Positions 40,554 to 49,742 of a stretch of DNA of 64,000 bases are shown piece after piece. The DNA comes from an uncultured Hyphomonadaceae bacterium. Its GTDB lineage: Bacteria; Pseudomonadota; Alphaproteobacteria; Caulobacterales; Maricaulaceae. Every line of letters starts with the position of its first letter. The stretch's first letter is position 1. The notes beneath the pieces are model-generated. The model saw only the letters and a list, made by a program, of their open reading frames with translations, was not told where the DNA came from and did no database searches. The DNA is taken from contig CAJXPX010000013.1 in assembly GCA_913058335.1 (NCBI GenBank), positions 1-64,000 on the forward strand. The letters run 5' to 3'. Made by a program: the position numbers and the translations under genes.

Positions 40554-40605
40554 TACAGACTGAATATGGACAGCTTACAGGAAGAGTAAAGGTCTAACTA
40601 CAGAC

Positions 40606-41823
40606 ATGATGGGCAGGCTGAATCTATATCTATTCAAACGCGCCTCCGTAAACATCGGGGGTTTAGTGGTTTTTGCCTGCTGCGTTCTGCTTTTAGAACG
40701 TCTTTTGCGAATCTTTGAAATTGTATCAAATTCAAGTGATCCTGCGGCGGACGCCACCCGTATGATCTATAATCTTCTGCCTCATTATCTCGGCATGGCA
40801 GTCCCGATGGCGCTTTTACTGGGAACTATTATTACAATAGACAGGTTTTCCCGCTCCAGTGAACTCACAGCGGCGCTTGGCGCGGGGGTTTCGCTTTTTC
40901 ACATGACCAAGCCTTTTGTAATTTTAGGCGGCTTTTTAGCCTGCCTCACCCTATTTATTGAAGGCTATATGCAGCCCGTAGGGCGGTATAACTATCGGCA
41001 ACTCGTTAATGTCGTGAAGCAAGAGAGCTTTACCGCTGCCCTCCGTGAAGGCACATTTACGACCGTGGGAACCCGCACATTTTTCGCTGGCACAGAATTA
41101 GCGGGCGCGGCCATCGGACCCATATTTATATACGAATCAACTGAAAACAGTGCGGGAAACCAAATTGGCTTTCGGATGACAACGGCCAATGAAGGGCGGC
41201 TAATTGTGCAAGAGGCCAGTAATGACCCCGTTTTACAGCTCTCTTCCGGACGGACATATCAAATTGAGAATAACGAGCAGCTCGACGGAGATCTGAGTTT
41301 TAGTAGCTCTGACGTGACCGGAGCGGCCTCCGTTGTTGAATTTCGCGCGCGAGGGGATGATGAACGGGAGCTAACATCTGTCGAACTATTTAAGAACCGC
41401 AAAGGCACTTTTCTCGACACGTTAACAAAAGAGACAAATAATGCCGCCCTGCACCTTCGTCTTGGCAGAGCCTTTTTACTTCTTCTCATCCCTTTCATTG
41501 CCGTACCTTTCGGGTTGAATTATGGCCGAAACCCCTCCTCTGCCGGCATATTCATAGGCGTCGTCTTTTTGGTTTCATTGCAGAAGGCTTTGGAATTTGG
41601 TCAGGGTTTGGGGGCCTCCGCGAAAATTCCGCCTTGGCTGGGCATTTGGTCTGTGATTGCCGTTGTCACAGTCTTTGCAGCCTATATATTCTGGAAAAGC
41701 GCTTATAAAATGGGTCAGCCGCCCTTGACGTCCTTCGCAATGCAGGTCGCCCATTGGCAAAAACAGGTTCGAACAGCCTTTTCCCGCCTACGATCAAAAT
41801 CATCAGGAGCCAGTGGTGTTTAA
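40606..41823 (+). CDS. lptF: LPS-export permease LptF / YjgP-family protein
   Basis: MMGRLNLYLFKRASVNIGGLVVFACCVLLLERLLRIFE; YjgP topology with periplasmic domain; overlaps lptG. Confidence 0.88.
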   Translation: MMGRLNLYLFKRASVNIGGLVVFACCVLLLERLLRIFEIVSNSSDPAADATRMIYNLLPHYLGMAVPMALLLGTIITIDRFSRSSELTAALGAGVSLFHMTKPFVILGGFLACLTLFIEGYMQPVGRYNYRQLVNVVKQESFTAALREGTFTTVGTRTFFAGTELAGAAIGPIFIYESTENSAGNQIGFRMTTANEGRLIVQEASNDPVLQLSSGRTYQIENNEQLDGDLSFSSSDVTGAASVVEFRARGDDERELTSVELFKNRKGTFLDTLTKETNNAALHLRLGRAFLLLLIPFIAVPFGLNYGRNPSSAGIFIGVVFLVSLQKALEFGQGLGASAKIPPWLGIWSVIAVVTVFAAYIFWKSAYKMGQPPLTSFAMQVAHWQKQVRTAFSRLRSKSSGASGV

Positions 41824-42895
41824 GTTCGGTCTCTATTTATCAAAGACCTTTCTAATAACCTGGCTTATGACCGTGTTTGGTTTTTTGGTGCTTATTGGAT
41901 TACTCGATAGCCTGGCGAACGGCGCGGATATTGTGGCGAGCGGAGAAGGCTTCCAAGGCACATTCCGATATATGTTATTACGAGCCCCGGTTATTTTTGA
42001 TCGAATTTTTGTATTTACGCTCGTCGTGGCCATTCTTTTGGTTTTCGTTAAATTGATCCGGCAGCACGAACTTGTCGCTTTGCTTGGATTCGGAATTTCT
42101 GCGCCCAAGCAGATTTTATTGCTTGTCCCAGTTGTTTTAGGCGCCAGTCTGGTTTCAATCACTTTTATTGATATTGCTATGGCTCCGGCTGTGCGGTCCT
42201 TACAGGATTGGGGTATTGGAGAATATAAAATCAAGAACATCACGTCTGAAAACCCTCTTTGGCTTGAAGACGGCGAAGATATTGTTCGGGCTACAGAGCG
42301 CATCAGCTATACGCGCTTGGGGGATATACAAATTTTTGAACGAGGCGACACCGGAGAAGTTGAGTCTGTTTTATGGGCCCAAAGCGCAACGTATAATGAT
42401 CCGAACTGGACCTTAAACGGGGTCAGGATTTTGACCGTTACCGGCGCAAATGGCGAAAAACGAAGCGCCCAAGCAGACGCCTCCCCCCGAATATGGAAAA
42501 CCAGTCAAACCCCAAAGACCATTGCGCGTCTTGCCGCCGAGCCCCGTGATATTTCTCTCTCAGAAATGCGAAATTTCATGATGCGGGGTAATTCAGGTTC
42601 CAAACCAAGATTTGCCTATAGCTTTTGGCACGCTCATCGTCTGACACGCCCCTTGGCCGCTTTGATACTTTTGCTTTGCTGCGTCCCGCTTATGCAGCGG
42701 ACAGGTCGGGAAGACATGGGTGATAAAACCTTGATTATCGGTATTACTATGGGGTTTGTGTTCCTGATTGTGGATGGCGCCATGGCGACCTTTGCGACCT
42801 CCGGCGGTATAGGAGTCGCCACAGCTATTATCTTCCCGCTCGCTCTTTTCGGTTTGCTCGGCGCTTTCATGCTTGTTCGGACAGAGAGCCTTTAG
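41813..42895 (+). CDS. lptG: LPS-export permease LptG / YjgQ-family protein
   Basis: FGLYLSKTFLITWLMTVFGFLVLIGLLDSL; YjgQ topology. Confidence 0.88.
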   Translation: MVFKFGLYLSKTFLITWLMTVFGFLVLIGLLDSLANGADIVASGEGFQGTFRYMLLRAPVIFDRIFVFTLVVAILLVFVKLIRQHELVALLGFGISAPKQILLLVPVVLGASLVSITFIDIAMAPAVRSLQDWGIGEYKIKNITSENPLWLEDGEDIVRATERISYTRLGDIQIFERGDTGEVESVLWAQSATYNDPNWTLNGVRILTVTGANGEKRSAQADASPRIWKTSQTPKTIARLAAEPRDISLSEMRNFMMRGNSGSKPRFAYSFWHAHRLTRPLAALILLLCCVPLMQRTGREDMGDKTLIIGITMGFVFLIVDGAMATFATSGGIGVATAIIFPLALFGLLGAFMLVRTESL

Positions 42896-42904
42896 GTTGC
42901 CGCT

Positions 42905-43843
42905 ATGTCCGTTTTGGCAATTTCCAATGCAAAAGCCCGATCTGTTGCCAAACAAGGTTCCGCGCTTTCTTTGAACAAGCTCCCCGCAGGAGGCGAACAT
43001 TTTATAAGCCAAGACCGAAGCGACCTTCTTCCGCTGTTGAATAAAGCGAGAGTGGAGAAAAGAGAGCATATTTTGATTGAAGGCGGAGACGGAACCGTGC
43101 GCACGGTTATGACGGCCTTATTAAACAGTTACGGGGATGATGAACCCCTGCCCGCTATATCAATATTGCCGAGCGGAACAACCAACCAAATTGCGCGAAA
43201 TATCGGCCTTAAAGACTTCTCTGATTTGAAGGACATTCAGAAAGGCCATGTTCGTTCACACATTACTTCGCTCGTTAAAATTGATAGGATCAATCAAGAG
43301 GCAGGCCCGTCTAATCCGGTTTATGGATTTTTATTCTCTACGGGTGCCCTGCCTCATGTAAGCCGATTTGCGCAGGACAAATTAAACGGAAATGGTGTCG
43401 GCGGCGGAACGGCCGTTGTCGGCGCTGTGATTAAGGCCGTCACAGGGGATAAAGCTCGCCTCATGCCCCCGACGAAACACAAAATGAAAGCCAAACTGGG
43501 GGGAGAAACTCTTTTCAAACATAAAGGCACTGCTCTGGGCACCATAATGACGACCCTTCCCTCTCTTATGCTGGGACTTGATCCGTTTTGGGGAGAGGAA
43601 GACGCGCCCCTGCGAATGACTTGGGCGGATGGTGACAGCCGTAAATTGGGGCGAAATGTAGCTGGCTTGTGGATGGGCCGAAAACAAGATCGGGCACAGG
43701 ATGGATATTACAGTCACAATATTGACCGGTTAACCTTAAAGACAAAAGCTCCGGCGACGCTCGATGGGGATTTCCTCGAACTAAGCGGTCAAAAACTCCG
43801 AATCTCAGCCTCTCGCCCTGTCACCTTTTGGCGCGCGCGATGA
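42905..43843 (+). CDS. Diacylglycerol/sphingoid kinase-family protein (candidate ceramide kinase)
   Basis: ILIEGGDGTVRTVMTALL and ILPSGTTNQIARNIGL DGK catalytic motifs. Confidence 0.83.
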   Translation: MSVLAISNAKARSVAKQGSALSLNKLPAGGEHFISQDRSDLLPLLNKARVEKREHILIEGGDGTVRTVMTALLNSYGDDEPLPAISILPSGTTNQIARNIGLKDFSDLKDIQKGHVRSHITSLVKIDRINQEAGPSNPVYGFLFSTGALPHVSRFAQDKLNGNGVGGGTAVVGAVIKAVTGDKARLMPPTKHKMKAKLGGETLFKHKGTALGTIMTTLPSLMLGLDPFWGEEDAPLRMTWADGDSRKLGRNVAGLWMGRKQDRAQDGYYSHNIDRLTLKTKAPATLDGDFLELSGQKLRISASRPVTFWRAR

Positions 43844-44757
43844 GCGATGCGGTTTTAGACATCATCCGCTCCGAATCCTTGGAGCCCCCTACCCGAGTAA
43901 ACGATATTTTGCAGGCAATAGAGAAGAGGCATAAAGACAGGGTTCAAGCCTTTGTCTATTACGGGTCCTCTTTGAGAGAGATGAATAATCCGGAAAAAAT
44001 GCTGGATTTTTATGTATTGGTGGACAGTTACCGCAAAACTCACGGCACAGGCCCTAGGGCGTTTCTCAACCGCCTCATTCCGCCCGCTGTTTATTATATT
44101 GAGCGCAAAGATGACCAAGGCATTCTTTCGACCTGTAAATACTCTCTTTTAAGTCTGAAAGAGTTTGAACGGCGCTGTTCGGACGAGGTTTTACAATCGC
44201 AAGTTTGGGGTCGATTCTCGCAGCCCTGCATACTTCTGCGCGCCAAAAATGACGATGTTGCAGAGCGTGTATATCGCGCCCGCGCTGATGCCGTTCGGCA
44301 AATGGCTAGCCAGTCTGCGCCCTTGGTGGCGCCGTCAGCGACAGCCTCCGAAATTTGGGGGCGGGGTTTTTATGAAAGTTATCGAACCGAACTACGCCCG
44401 GAAAGTTCTGTTGGGCGGTCTCAGGAGATAGTAGAGCGTTTTTTAGATCGCTACGCCTCGCTCACTACGGCGCTATACGGGCCGCCGGATAAAACAGGGC
44501 ATTATAAATTGTCTGCGGAGACGAAAGATAAAGTCAAAGGGCTTTGGTTTTGGCGCCGCGTTCAGGGCAAACCGCTATCCGTAATCAGAGTGCTGAACAG
44601 TGCCGCGACCTTTGAAGGAGGTCTGGATTACGTCTTGAGGAAATTGAAAAACCATTCAGGGGTGGATTTCCACCCCACAGAATTTCAGCGAAGACATCCC
44701 GTTCTCACGTCTCCTGTTATGGGGTGGAAGCTCTGGCGAAAAGGGGCCTTTCGCTAA
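43840..44757 (+). CDS. Tam41/Mmp37-like nucleotidyltransferase (candidate phosphatidate/ceramide-phosphate cytidylyltransferase)
   Basis: VYYGSSLREMNNPEKMLDFYVLVDSY (GS...DxxVxVD NTase motif), STCKYSLLSLKEFERRC...VWGRFSQPCILL like Tam41 KYGV..; ATGA overlap with kinase gene. Confidence 0.65.
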   Translation: MSDAVLDIIRSESLEPPTRVNDILQAIEKRHKDRVQAFVYYGSSLREMNNPEKMLDFYVLVDSYRKTHGTGPRAFLNRLIPPAVYYIERKDDQGILSTCKYSLLSLKEFERRCSDEVLQSQVWGRFSQPCILLRAKNDDVAERVYRARADAVRQMASQSAPLVAPSATASEIWGRGFYESYRTELRPESSVGRSQEIVERFLDRYASLTTALYGPPDKTGHYKLSAETKDKVKGLWFWRRVQGKPLSVIRVLNSAATFEGGLDYVLRKLKNHSGVDFHPTEFQRRHPVLTSPVMGWKLWRKGAFR

Positions 44758-44760
44758 GGA

Positions 44761-45993
44761 TTACTCAGCAGCGAGTTTGGCCGCCATATTCTGCATCATT
44801 TCGCCCTGCGCGTTTTTCAACTCCCCAAACGCTTTGAGTATCGTATTTATATTCTCTTCAGTATGAGCCGCAGATAAGCTAATGCGGAGTAGGCTAGAGC
44901 TTTGCGGCGTTCCAGGCGGCACAGCCAAGTTTACATAAACGCCGTTTTCAATGAGCCAGTTCCATTCCATAGCCGCCACAGCCTCATTCGGGCGGCGCAC
45001 GGCAATGACCGGACTAGCTTCAGCGCAGAGATCATACCCCATTTCTTTCAATCCGGTATGAAGCTGTTCTGCGCGCTCTTTTAAATTACTCCGTAAATGA
45101 CCGCCGGTTTTAACTTTTTCAACAGCGGCGCGGGCGGCGGCAATGTTGGACGGCGTCGCAGAGGCCGTAAACATATAAGGCCGCATAATTTTGCGTGTAA
45201 TTTCAAATTCTTTATGACGTGAGGCGCAAAACCCTCCCACAGAGGCAAGGCTCTTTGAAAACGTGCCGGAGATAAAGTCAATCTTGTCGAGTACGCCCTG
45301 CTCTTCGGCAATACCGCAACCGTTCGGCCCAAAAACGCCGTAGCTATGGGCTTCATCAATGTACAGATAGCCGCCATGGCGGTGCGTCACGTCAACAAAC
45401 TCATCCACCGGGGCGATGTCCCCAAACATGGAATACATACCTTCGATAACGACCAAAGCGTTGCCGCCCTCTATCTCGCCACGTCGTTGCAAACGCTTAT
45501 CTAAATCTTCCGGTGAATTATGACGGAAACGGATGGTCGAGGCTCCAGTCAGGCGCGTCCCGTCAATGATACACGCATGGGCGTCGGCGTCCATAAAGAT
45601 AACGTCTTTATCGCCGGCCAAGCCTGCTATAGCGGCGAGGTTTGTCTGATAACCTGTTGTAAAAACAATGCAGCTAGGCATTCCAAGGTGGTCGGCCAGG
45701 GCTTTTTCAAGATCGATATGTTCTGCATAAGAGCCATTCGCGACACGAGAGCCTGTCGTCCCGGTGCCGTGGGATTCAACTGCCCTTTTCGCCGCTTCCA
45801 TACAATCTTCGTCAAATGTCAGACCAAGGTAGTTATTTGTTCCAGCCAGAAGGATCTCGCGATTGCCGATACGCCCGCGCGTGGCATCCAGAATGTCATC
45901 AAACTGCACGCCTAGGGCGTCCTGTCCGATTTTCATCATCATATCGACACGGGTTTTGAGCGGTGCGTATTTATCAAAAAGTGAAGACATCAT
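44761..45993 (-). CDS. spt: Serine palmitoyltransferase (alpha-oxoamine synthase family)
   Basis: GTNNYLGLTFD, SHGTGTTGSRVANG, DEAHSYGVFG, GTFSKSLASVGGF PLP-lysine motif; adjacent to ACP, SDR and acyl ligase. Confidence 0.85.
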   Translation of the reverse strand: MMSSLFDKYAPLKTRVDMMMKIGQDALGVQFDDILDATRGRIGNREILLAGTNNYLGLTFDEDCMEAAKRAVESHGTGTTGSRVANGSYAEHIDLEKALADHLGMPSCIVFTTGYQTNLAAIAGLAGDKDVIFMDADAHACIIDGTRLTGASTIRFRHNSPEDLDKRLQRRGEIEGGNALVVIEGMYSMFGDIAPVDEFVDVTHRHGGYLYIDEAHSYGVFGPNGCGIAEEQGVLDKIDFISGTFSKSLASVGGFCASRHKEFEITRKIMRPYMFTASATPSNIAAARAAVEKVKTGGHLRSNLKERAEQLHTGLKEMGYDLCAEASPVIAVRRPNEAVAAMEWNWLIENGVYVNLAVPPGTPQSSSLLRISLSAAHTEENINTILKAFGELKNAQGEMMQNMAAKLAAE

Positions 45994-45998
45994 ATGTC

Positions 45999-46253
45999 CT
46001 ATTCAGAAGTGAGTTCTTTAATGGCGTTAACAAGCTCTCCCACAGTCTTGATATCGCTGACCATCTCCATCGGTATAGAAATGTCATAATGATCTTCCAG
46101 GCCCATGACCAAATCGAAGACAGCCACCGAGTCGACTTCCAGATCGGACATGATCCCGCTCTCCCGATATATCGGACGATTTTGGGGGTTATAGGGTTTG
46201 AGAAGCTCGCAGACCTTTGCGAAAATTTCATCACTATTTGGCGAAGATGTCAT
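45999..46253 (-). CDS. Acyl carrier protein
   Basis: SDLEVDSVAVFDLVMGLEDHYDISIP phosphopantetheine attachment motif. Confidence 0.88.
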   Translation of the reverse strand: MTSSPNSDEIFAKVCELLKPYNPQNRPIYRESGIMSDLEVDSVAVFDLVMGLEDHYDISIPMEMVSDIKTVGELVNAIKELTSE

Positions 46254-46256
46254 ATT

Positions 46257-47165
46257 TTATCCCGGAGCATTATAGCTTTGTACGGTTTTGGCGATGGCCT
46301 CAGCCATCGGCGTTGGGTTGGAAACCAAGTCATTACTTTGCCAATGCTCATAACGGAACTCAGCGAGCTTTCCTAGACTCAAGTGCCCTATAGAAAACAG
46401 TCGCAATGTCAAAGTCGTAATCGCGGCGACGGGGTAGAGTATCATCAAAGGTACAGGAAAAGCTCTGACGGGTCTTTCGAGGGCGTCTTCTCCGTACTTC
46501 GCAAATTGAGGCATTGTCAAAGCTCTCTCGGTCGCTGGCGATACCGTCTTTCCGTCATATTTCCCTTCCAGAGCATATCCAATGAGGTTCTCGACCAAAT
46601 CTGAAACATACACCATCGCGACGGAACGGGTTTTCCAGTCATGGCCTCCCGCAACAGGGAGAAGCCCCCGTTTCATCAATTCAAAAATCGGTTTAGTGGC
46701 GTTATCTCCCGGACCAAAGACTGCCGGAGCGCGAATAATGGCTAATTTACCAGAAAACTCTTGCTTTACAGCCTCTTCCCCCAATTTCTTGGATTTGGCA
46801 TATCGGCTTAACTCCGGCGCTCTCGCCGTTTGAGAAGATAGAAGAATCAAGCGCGGAATATTAGCTATCTCGGCGGCCTTGGCGACACGGCCCGCCCCGT
46901 TAACATTCACTTCTTCGAAGTTTGACCACTTTGGGGCTTTGACCAATCCCGCCAAATGAAAAACGCAATCCGCGCCCTTTATCCAATGGGTCAAATCACT
47001 CGACAGATCACCTTCATATATAAAGAGATTTTCTTGAGCGAGGTCGTCCAAGGCCCCTGAACGCCGGACCAAGGCTTTAACCTTAAAGCCCTGCTCCAAT
47101 AAATTACGAACAAGATGTCGTCCGACAAACCCCGTTGCGCCGGTGAGCGCAATTATTCGAGGCAT
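46257..47165 (-). CDS. NAD-dependent epimerase/SDR (candidate ceramide reductase CerR)
   Basis: IALTGATGFVGRHLVRNLLEQG Rossmann; SRYAKSKKLGEE (YxxxK). Confidence 0.82.
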   Translation of the reverse strand: MPRIIALTGATGFVGRHLVRNLLEQGFKVKALVRRSGALDDLAQENLFIYEGDLSSDLTHWIKGADCVFHLAGLVKAPKWSNFEEVNVNGAGRVAKAAEIANIPRLILLSSQTARAPELSRYAKSKKLGEEAVKQEFSGKLAIIRAPAVFGPGDNATKPIFELMKRGLLPVAGGHDWKTRSVAMVYVSDLVENLIGYALEGKYDGKTVSPATERALTMPQFAKYGEDALERPVRAFPVPLMILYPVAAITTLTLRLFSIGHLSLGKLAEFRYEHWQSNDLVSNPTPMAEAIAKTVQSYNAPG

Positions 47166-47171
47166 ATCGCG

Positions 47172-48974
47172 TTAAGTCTCAGACTTAACAACACGAATCG
47201 ATTCCGCATTTTGAAGATCAATGATGGCGCCGGAGACGAATTTCTCTTTCACACGCGCCCGAGACAATTTACCGGAACTCGTCACAATCATGGTGGATTT
47301 AGGAACGAGCTGTAGCCTGACGGGGACGCCAACTTCCAACCGGATGGCCGCCGTAACAGCCTTGAAAATCTCGTCCAAGAGCTGGGGATCACGCGTCCGG
47401 CATTCGAGCAGAAGCATAATCTGCTTTTCATCTCCTGCTCCGCCAATGGCAAAAGCACAAGCCCGTCCGCAACGATGCGGCGCAGCGGCCTGAGCTGCCC
47501 ATTCAATGTCCTGTGGCCAGATGTTACGGCCATGCCAGAGAATCAGGTCTTTGGAGCGGCCCGTCACAACAAGTTGGTTATCCAGCCAATAACCGAGATC
47601 CCCCGTGTCGAGCCAGCCTTCTTTAGTGAAAGCGGCTTCTGTGGCTTGTGAGTTCCGAAAATAGCCCGGCGAGACGCTAGGGCCGCGCAAACAAATGCGT
47701 CCAACCTTAGAGCCTGTCAGGACGTTATTCTGAAAGTCACGAATTTCAATTTCGTGACCCGGCAACACAGTCCCGCAAGCCACAAATGTTCTTCGGGCCG
47801 CAGCCGGAGTAAGGTCTGTCGCCGTCACAGCTTCAGTTGTGCGCTCATACCGATCCATGTCGATTGTATGCTTTTTAAGCCCCTGCCCCAAAGGCGCAAA
47901 ACTTGCCGCAAGCGTCGTTTCGGCCAAACCGTAGCTCGGGGTAAAAGCACCTTTGTCAAAGCCCATCGGGCCGAACAATTTTTCAAATTCGGTCAGAGGT
48001 TCAGGTCGCACCATATCTCCGCCAATACCAGCCGCACGCCAACTTGAAAGGTCGAGTTCACGATCATCGCGCCAACGGCGAACGCAAAGCTCGTAACCAA
48101 AGGTCGGCGAATAAGATACAGTGCCTTTATGATCATTAATGAGTTGCAGCCATGTCATGGGGCGACGAGTGAAATCTTGAGGATCAATATAATCAATAGT
48201 CATCTGGCTCATCATGGGGGCAAGCATAAACCCGATAAGACCCATATCATGATAAAGCGGCAGCCAACTTGTGGCGCGATCCGTCTCGTTAATCTTAAGC
48301 CCGTGTTTTGTGATAGCGTGGCAATTAGCAGAAACGGAAGACTGCGTCCCGATAATGCCTTTTGGAGAGCTAGAGCTGCCGGAACTATATTGGATATAAC
48401 AAAGATCATCTTCGTTGAATTTACGAAGCTTGTTGCCTTTTGGCAATTTATCCACATCGTCAAACGTCAAAACCGGGATGGCCTGATCATTTAGGGCCGA
48501 ACTCATAATCGGCTCCATCGACTCAGGCGTAAAGAGCGCGTGGAAATCTCCTGTGTCCGCCATTCTCTGAAGCTGTCGTTCATAGCTCCCGCGGCCGCCC
48601 AAAGTAACAGGCAATGGAAGCGGAGCGGGGACGAGACCAGCATATTGGCACGCAAAAAACAGGACGGCGAATTCAGGAGTGGAAACCGCTGCCAAGCCGA
48701 TACGAGAGTTTTTAGGCGCAAATTTCACTAGACGGTAAGCCAGATCAATAGAGCGCTCTCTCAGCTCTTTATAGCTCAAAACTGTTTTCAACCGGGCTTT
48801 GCCGTCAAAATAGTTTAGACCTGTTTTTCCGTGGGCGGCATAATCAAGGCCGTCACATAAAGTTTTAAAGTCACTATGGAGTATCGGCTGTCCGCGATCT
48901 GTCGGAGTAGGAGAAAGGTCGTTTGCAGCTGGTTTGCGCACTATTGTATCTGTCATATTCTTTTCCGCTTTCAA
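47172..48974 (-). CDS. Fatty acyl-AMP ligase / acyl-CoA synthetase
   Basis: YIQYSSGSSSSPKGIIGTQSS AMP-binding; WLPLYHDMGLIGFMLAP; WLDTGDLGYW FAAL signature. Confidence 0.9.
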   Translation of the reverse strand: MKAEKNMTDTIVRKPAANDLSPTPTDRGQPILHSDFKTLCDGLDYAAHGKTGLNYFDGKARLKTVLSYKELRERSIDLAYRLVKFAPKNSRIGLAAVSTPEFAVLFFACQYAGLVPAPLPLPVTLGGRGSYERQLQRMADTGDFHALFTPESMEPIMSSALNDQAIPVLTFDDVDKLPKGNKLRKFNEDDLCYIQYSSGSSSSPKGIIGTQSSVSANCHAITKHGLKINETDRATSWLPLYHDMGLIGFMLAPMMSQMTIDYIDPQDFTRRPMTWLQLINDHKGTVSYSPTFGYELCVRRWRDDRELDLSSWRAAGIGGDMVRPEPLTEFEKLFGPMGFDKGAFTPSYGLAETTLAASFAPLGQGLKKHTIDMDRYERTTEAVTATDLTPAAARRTFVACGTVLPGHEIEIRDFQNNVLTGSKVGRICLRGPSVSPGYFRNSQATEAAFTKEGWLDTGDLGYWLDNQLVVTGRSKDLILWHGRNIWPQDIEWAAQAAAPHRCGRACAFAIGGAGDEKQIMLLLECRTRDPQLLDEIFKAVTAAIRLEVGVPVRLQLVPKSTMIVTSSGKLSRARVKEKFVSGAIIDLQNAESIRVVKSET

Positions 48975-49253
48975 CGCGCTTTGTTCTCTAAAAGGAACAT
49001 TAAAGGTCGCTTCGTCAAAAAACTGTCAATTAGGGTCTGGCCCTATGAGGTAAATATCTCCCTAACACACCCATAAACAGCAGTTTCTCACGCTTTGATA
49101 CAAAATGTGACATAACTGTAACATTAAAAACACAGTTTTTTAGAAAATTCAGGGTTTTCAGAACGGAAGATGCAAAGTCCCGACAATTTAAATTTGTAAA
49201 ACGTGATTGTCTTAAACTCTCTTCTTATAATTTGAAGAATCAGAATCCTGTCA

Positions 49254-49724
49254 CTATTTCGTGAAGTCCGGCTCTCCCGGCCATATCACGATGCGGTGCG
49301 GCAAGTCTTTGTCGGAGACAGTGTTCTCGCTCTCGACCTGATCCCTGACACTCATGCCCGCTTCATGAATTGTTTCCCTAGATCCGGAAACCAAATGATG
49401 CCACTCTGGCAAGTCCTCGCCTTTTGCCACGAGCCTATAGGCACAGGTTTCGGGCATCCAGTGAAGTTGTTCTACTGTGGCGGCCGTCAAAGTCACGCAA
49501 TCCGGCACAATGGACTTCCGATTCGCGTAGTCACGGCAGGCACATGTCTCCGGATTAAAGAGATGGCAGGACACATCTGTCACATATACAGATCCGTCAT
49601 CTTCATCTTCCAATCGGATACAACAGCACTTTCCACAGCCGTCACACAGACTTTCCCACTGCTGACGGCTCAATTCCGCCATATTTTTGGTTTTCCAAAA
49701 GGGTAGATTTGATTTAGCAACCAT
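49254..49724 (-). CDS. YcgN/YkgJ-family Cys-cluster protein
   Basis: [45 protein letters not shown]. Confidence 0.9.
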   Translation of the reverse strand: MVAKSNLPFWKTKNMAELSRQQWESLCDGCGKCCCIRLEDEDDGSVYVTDVSCHLFNPETCACRDYANRKSIVPDCVTLTAATVEQLHWMPETCAYRLVAKGEDLPEWHHLVSGSRETIHEAGMSVRDQVESENTVSDKDLPHRIVIWPGEPDFTK

Positions 49725-49742
49725 TCAGGCCCCTTACACTAT

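Noticed and set aside
42593-43069. 158-aa minus-strand ORF at lptG/kinase junction
   Set aside because: Antisense to two conserved genes; low-complexity His/Gly/Ser translation typical of shadow frames.
44761-45993. Alternative call as 8-amino-7-oxononanoate synthase (bioF) or KBL
   Set aside because: Neighbouring ACP, SDR and FAAL and absence of bio genes favour serine palmitoyltransferase, although sequence alone cannot fully exclude it.
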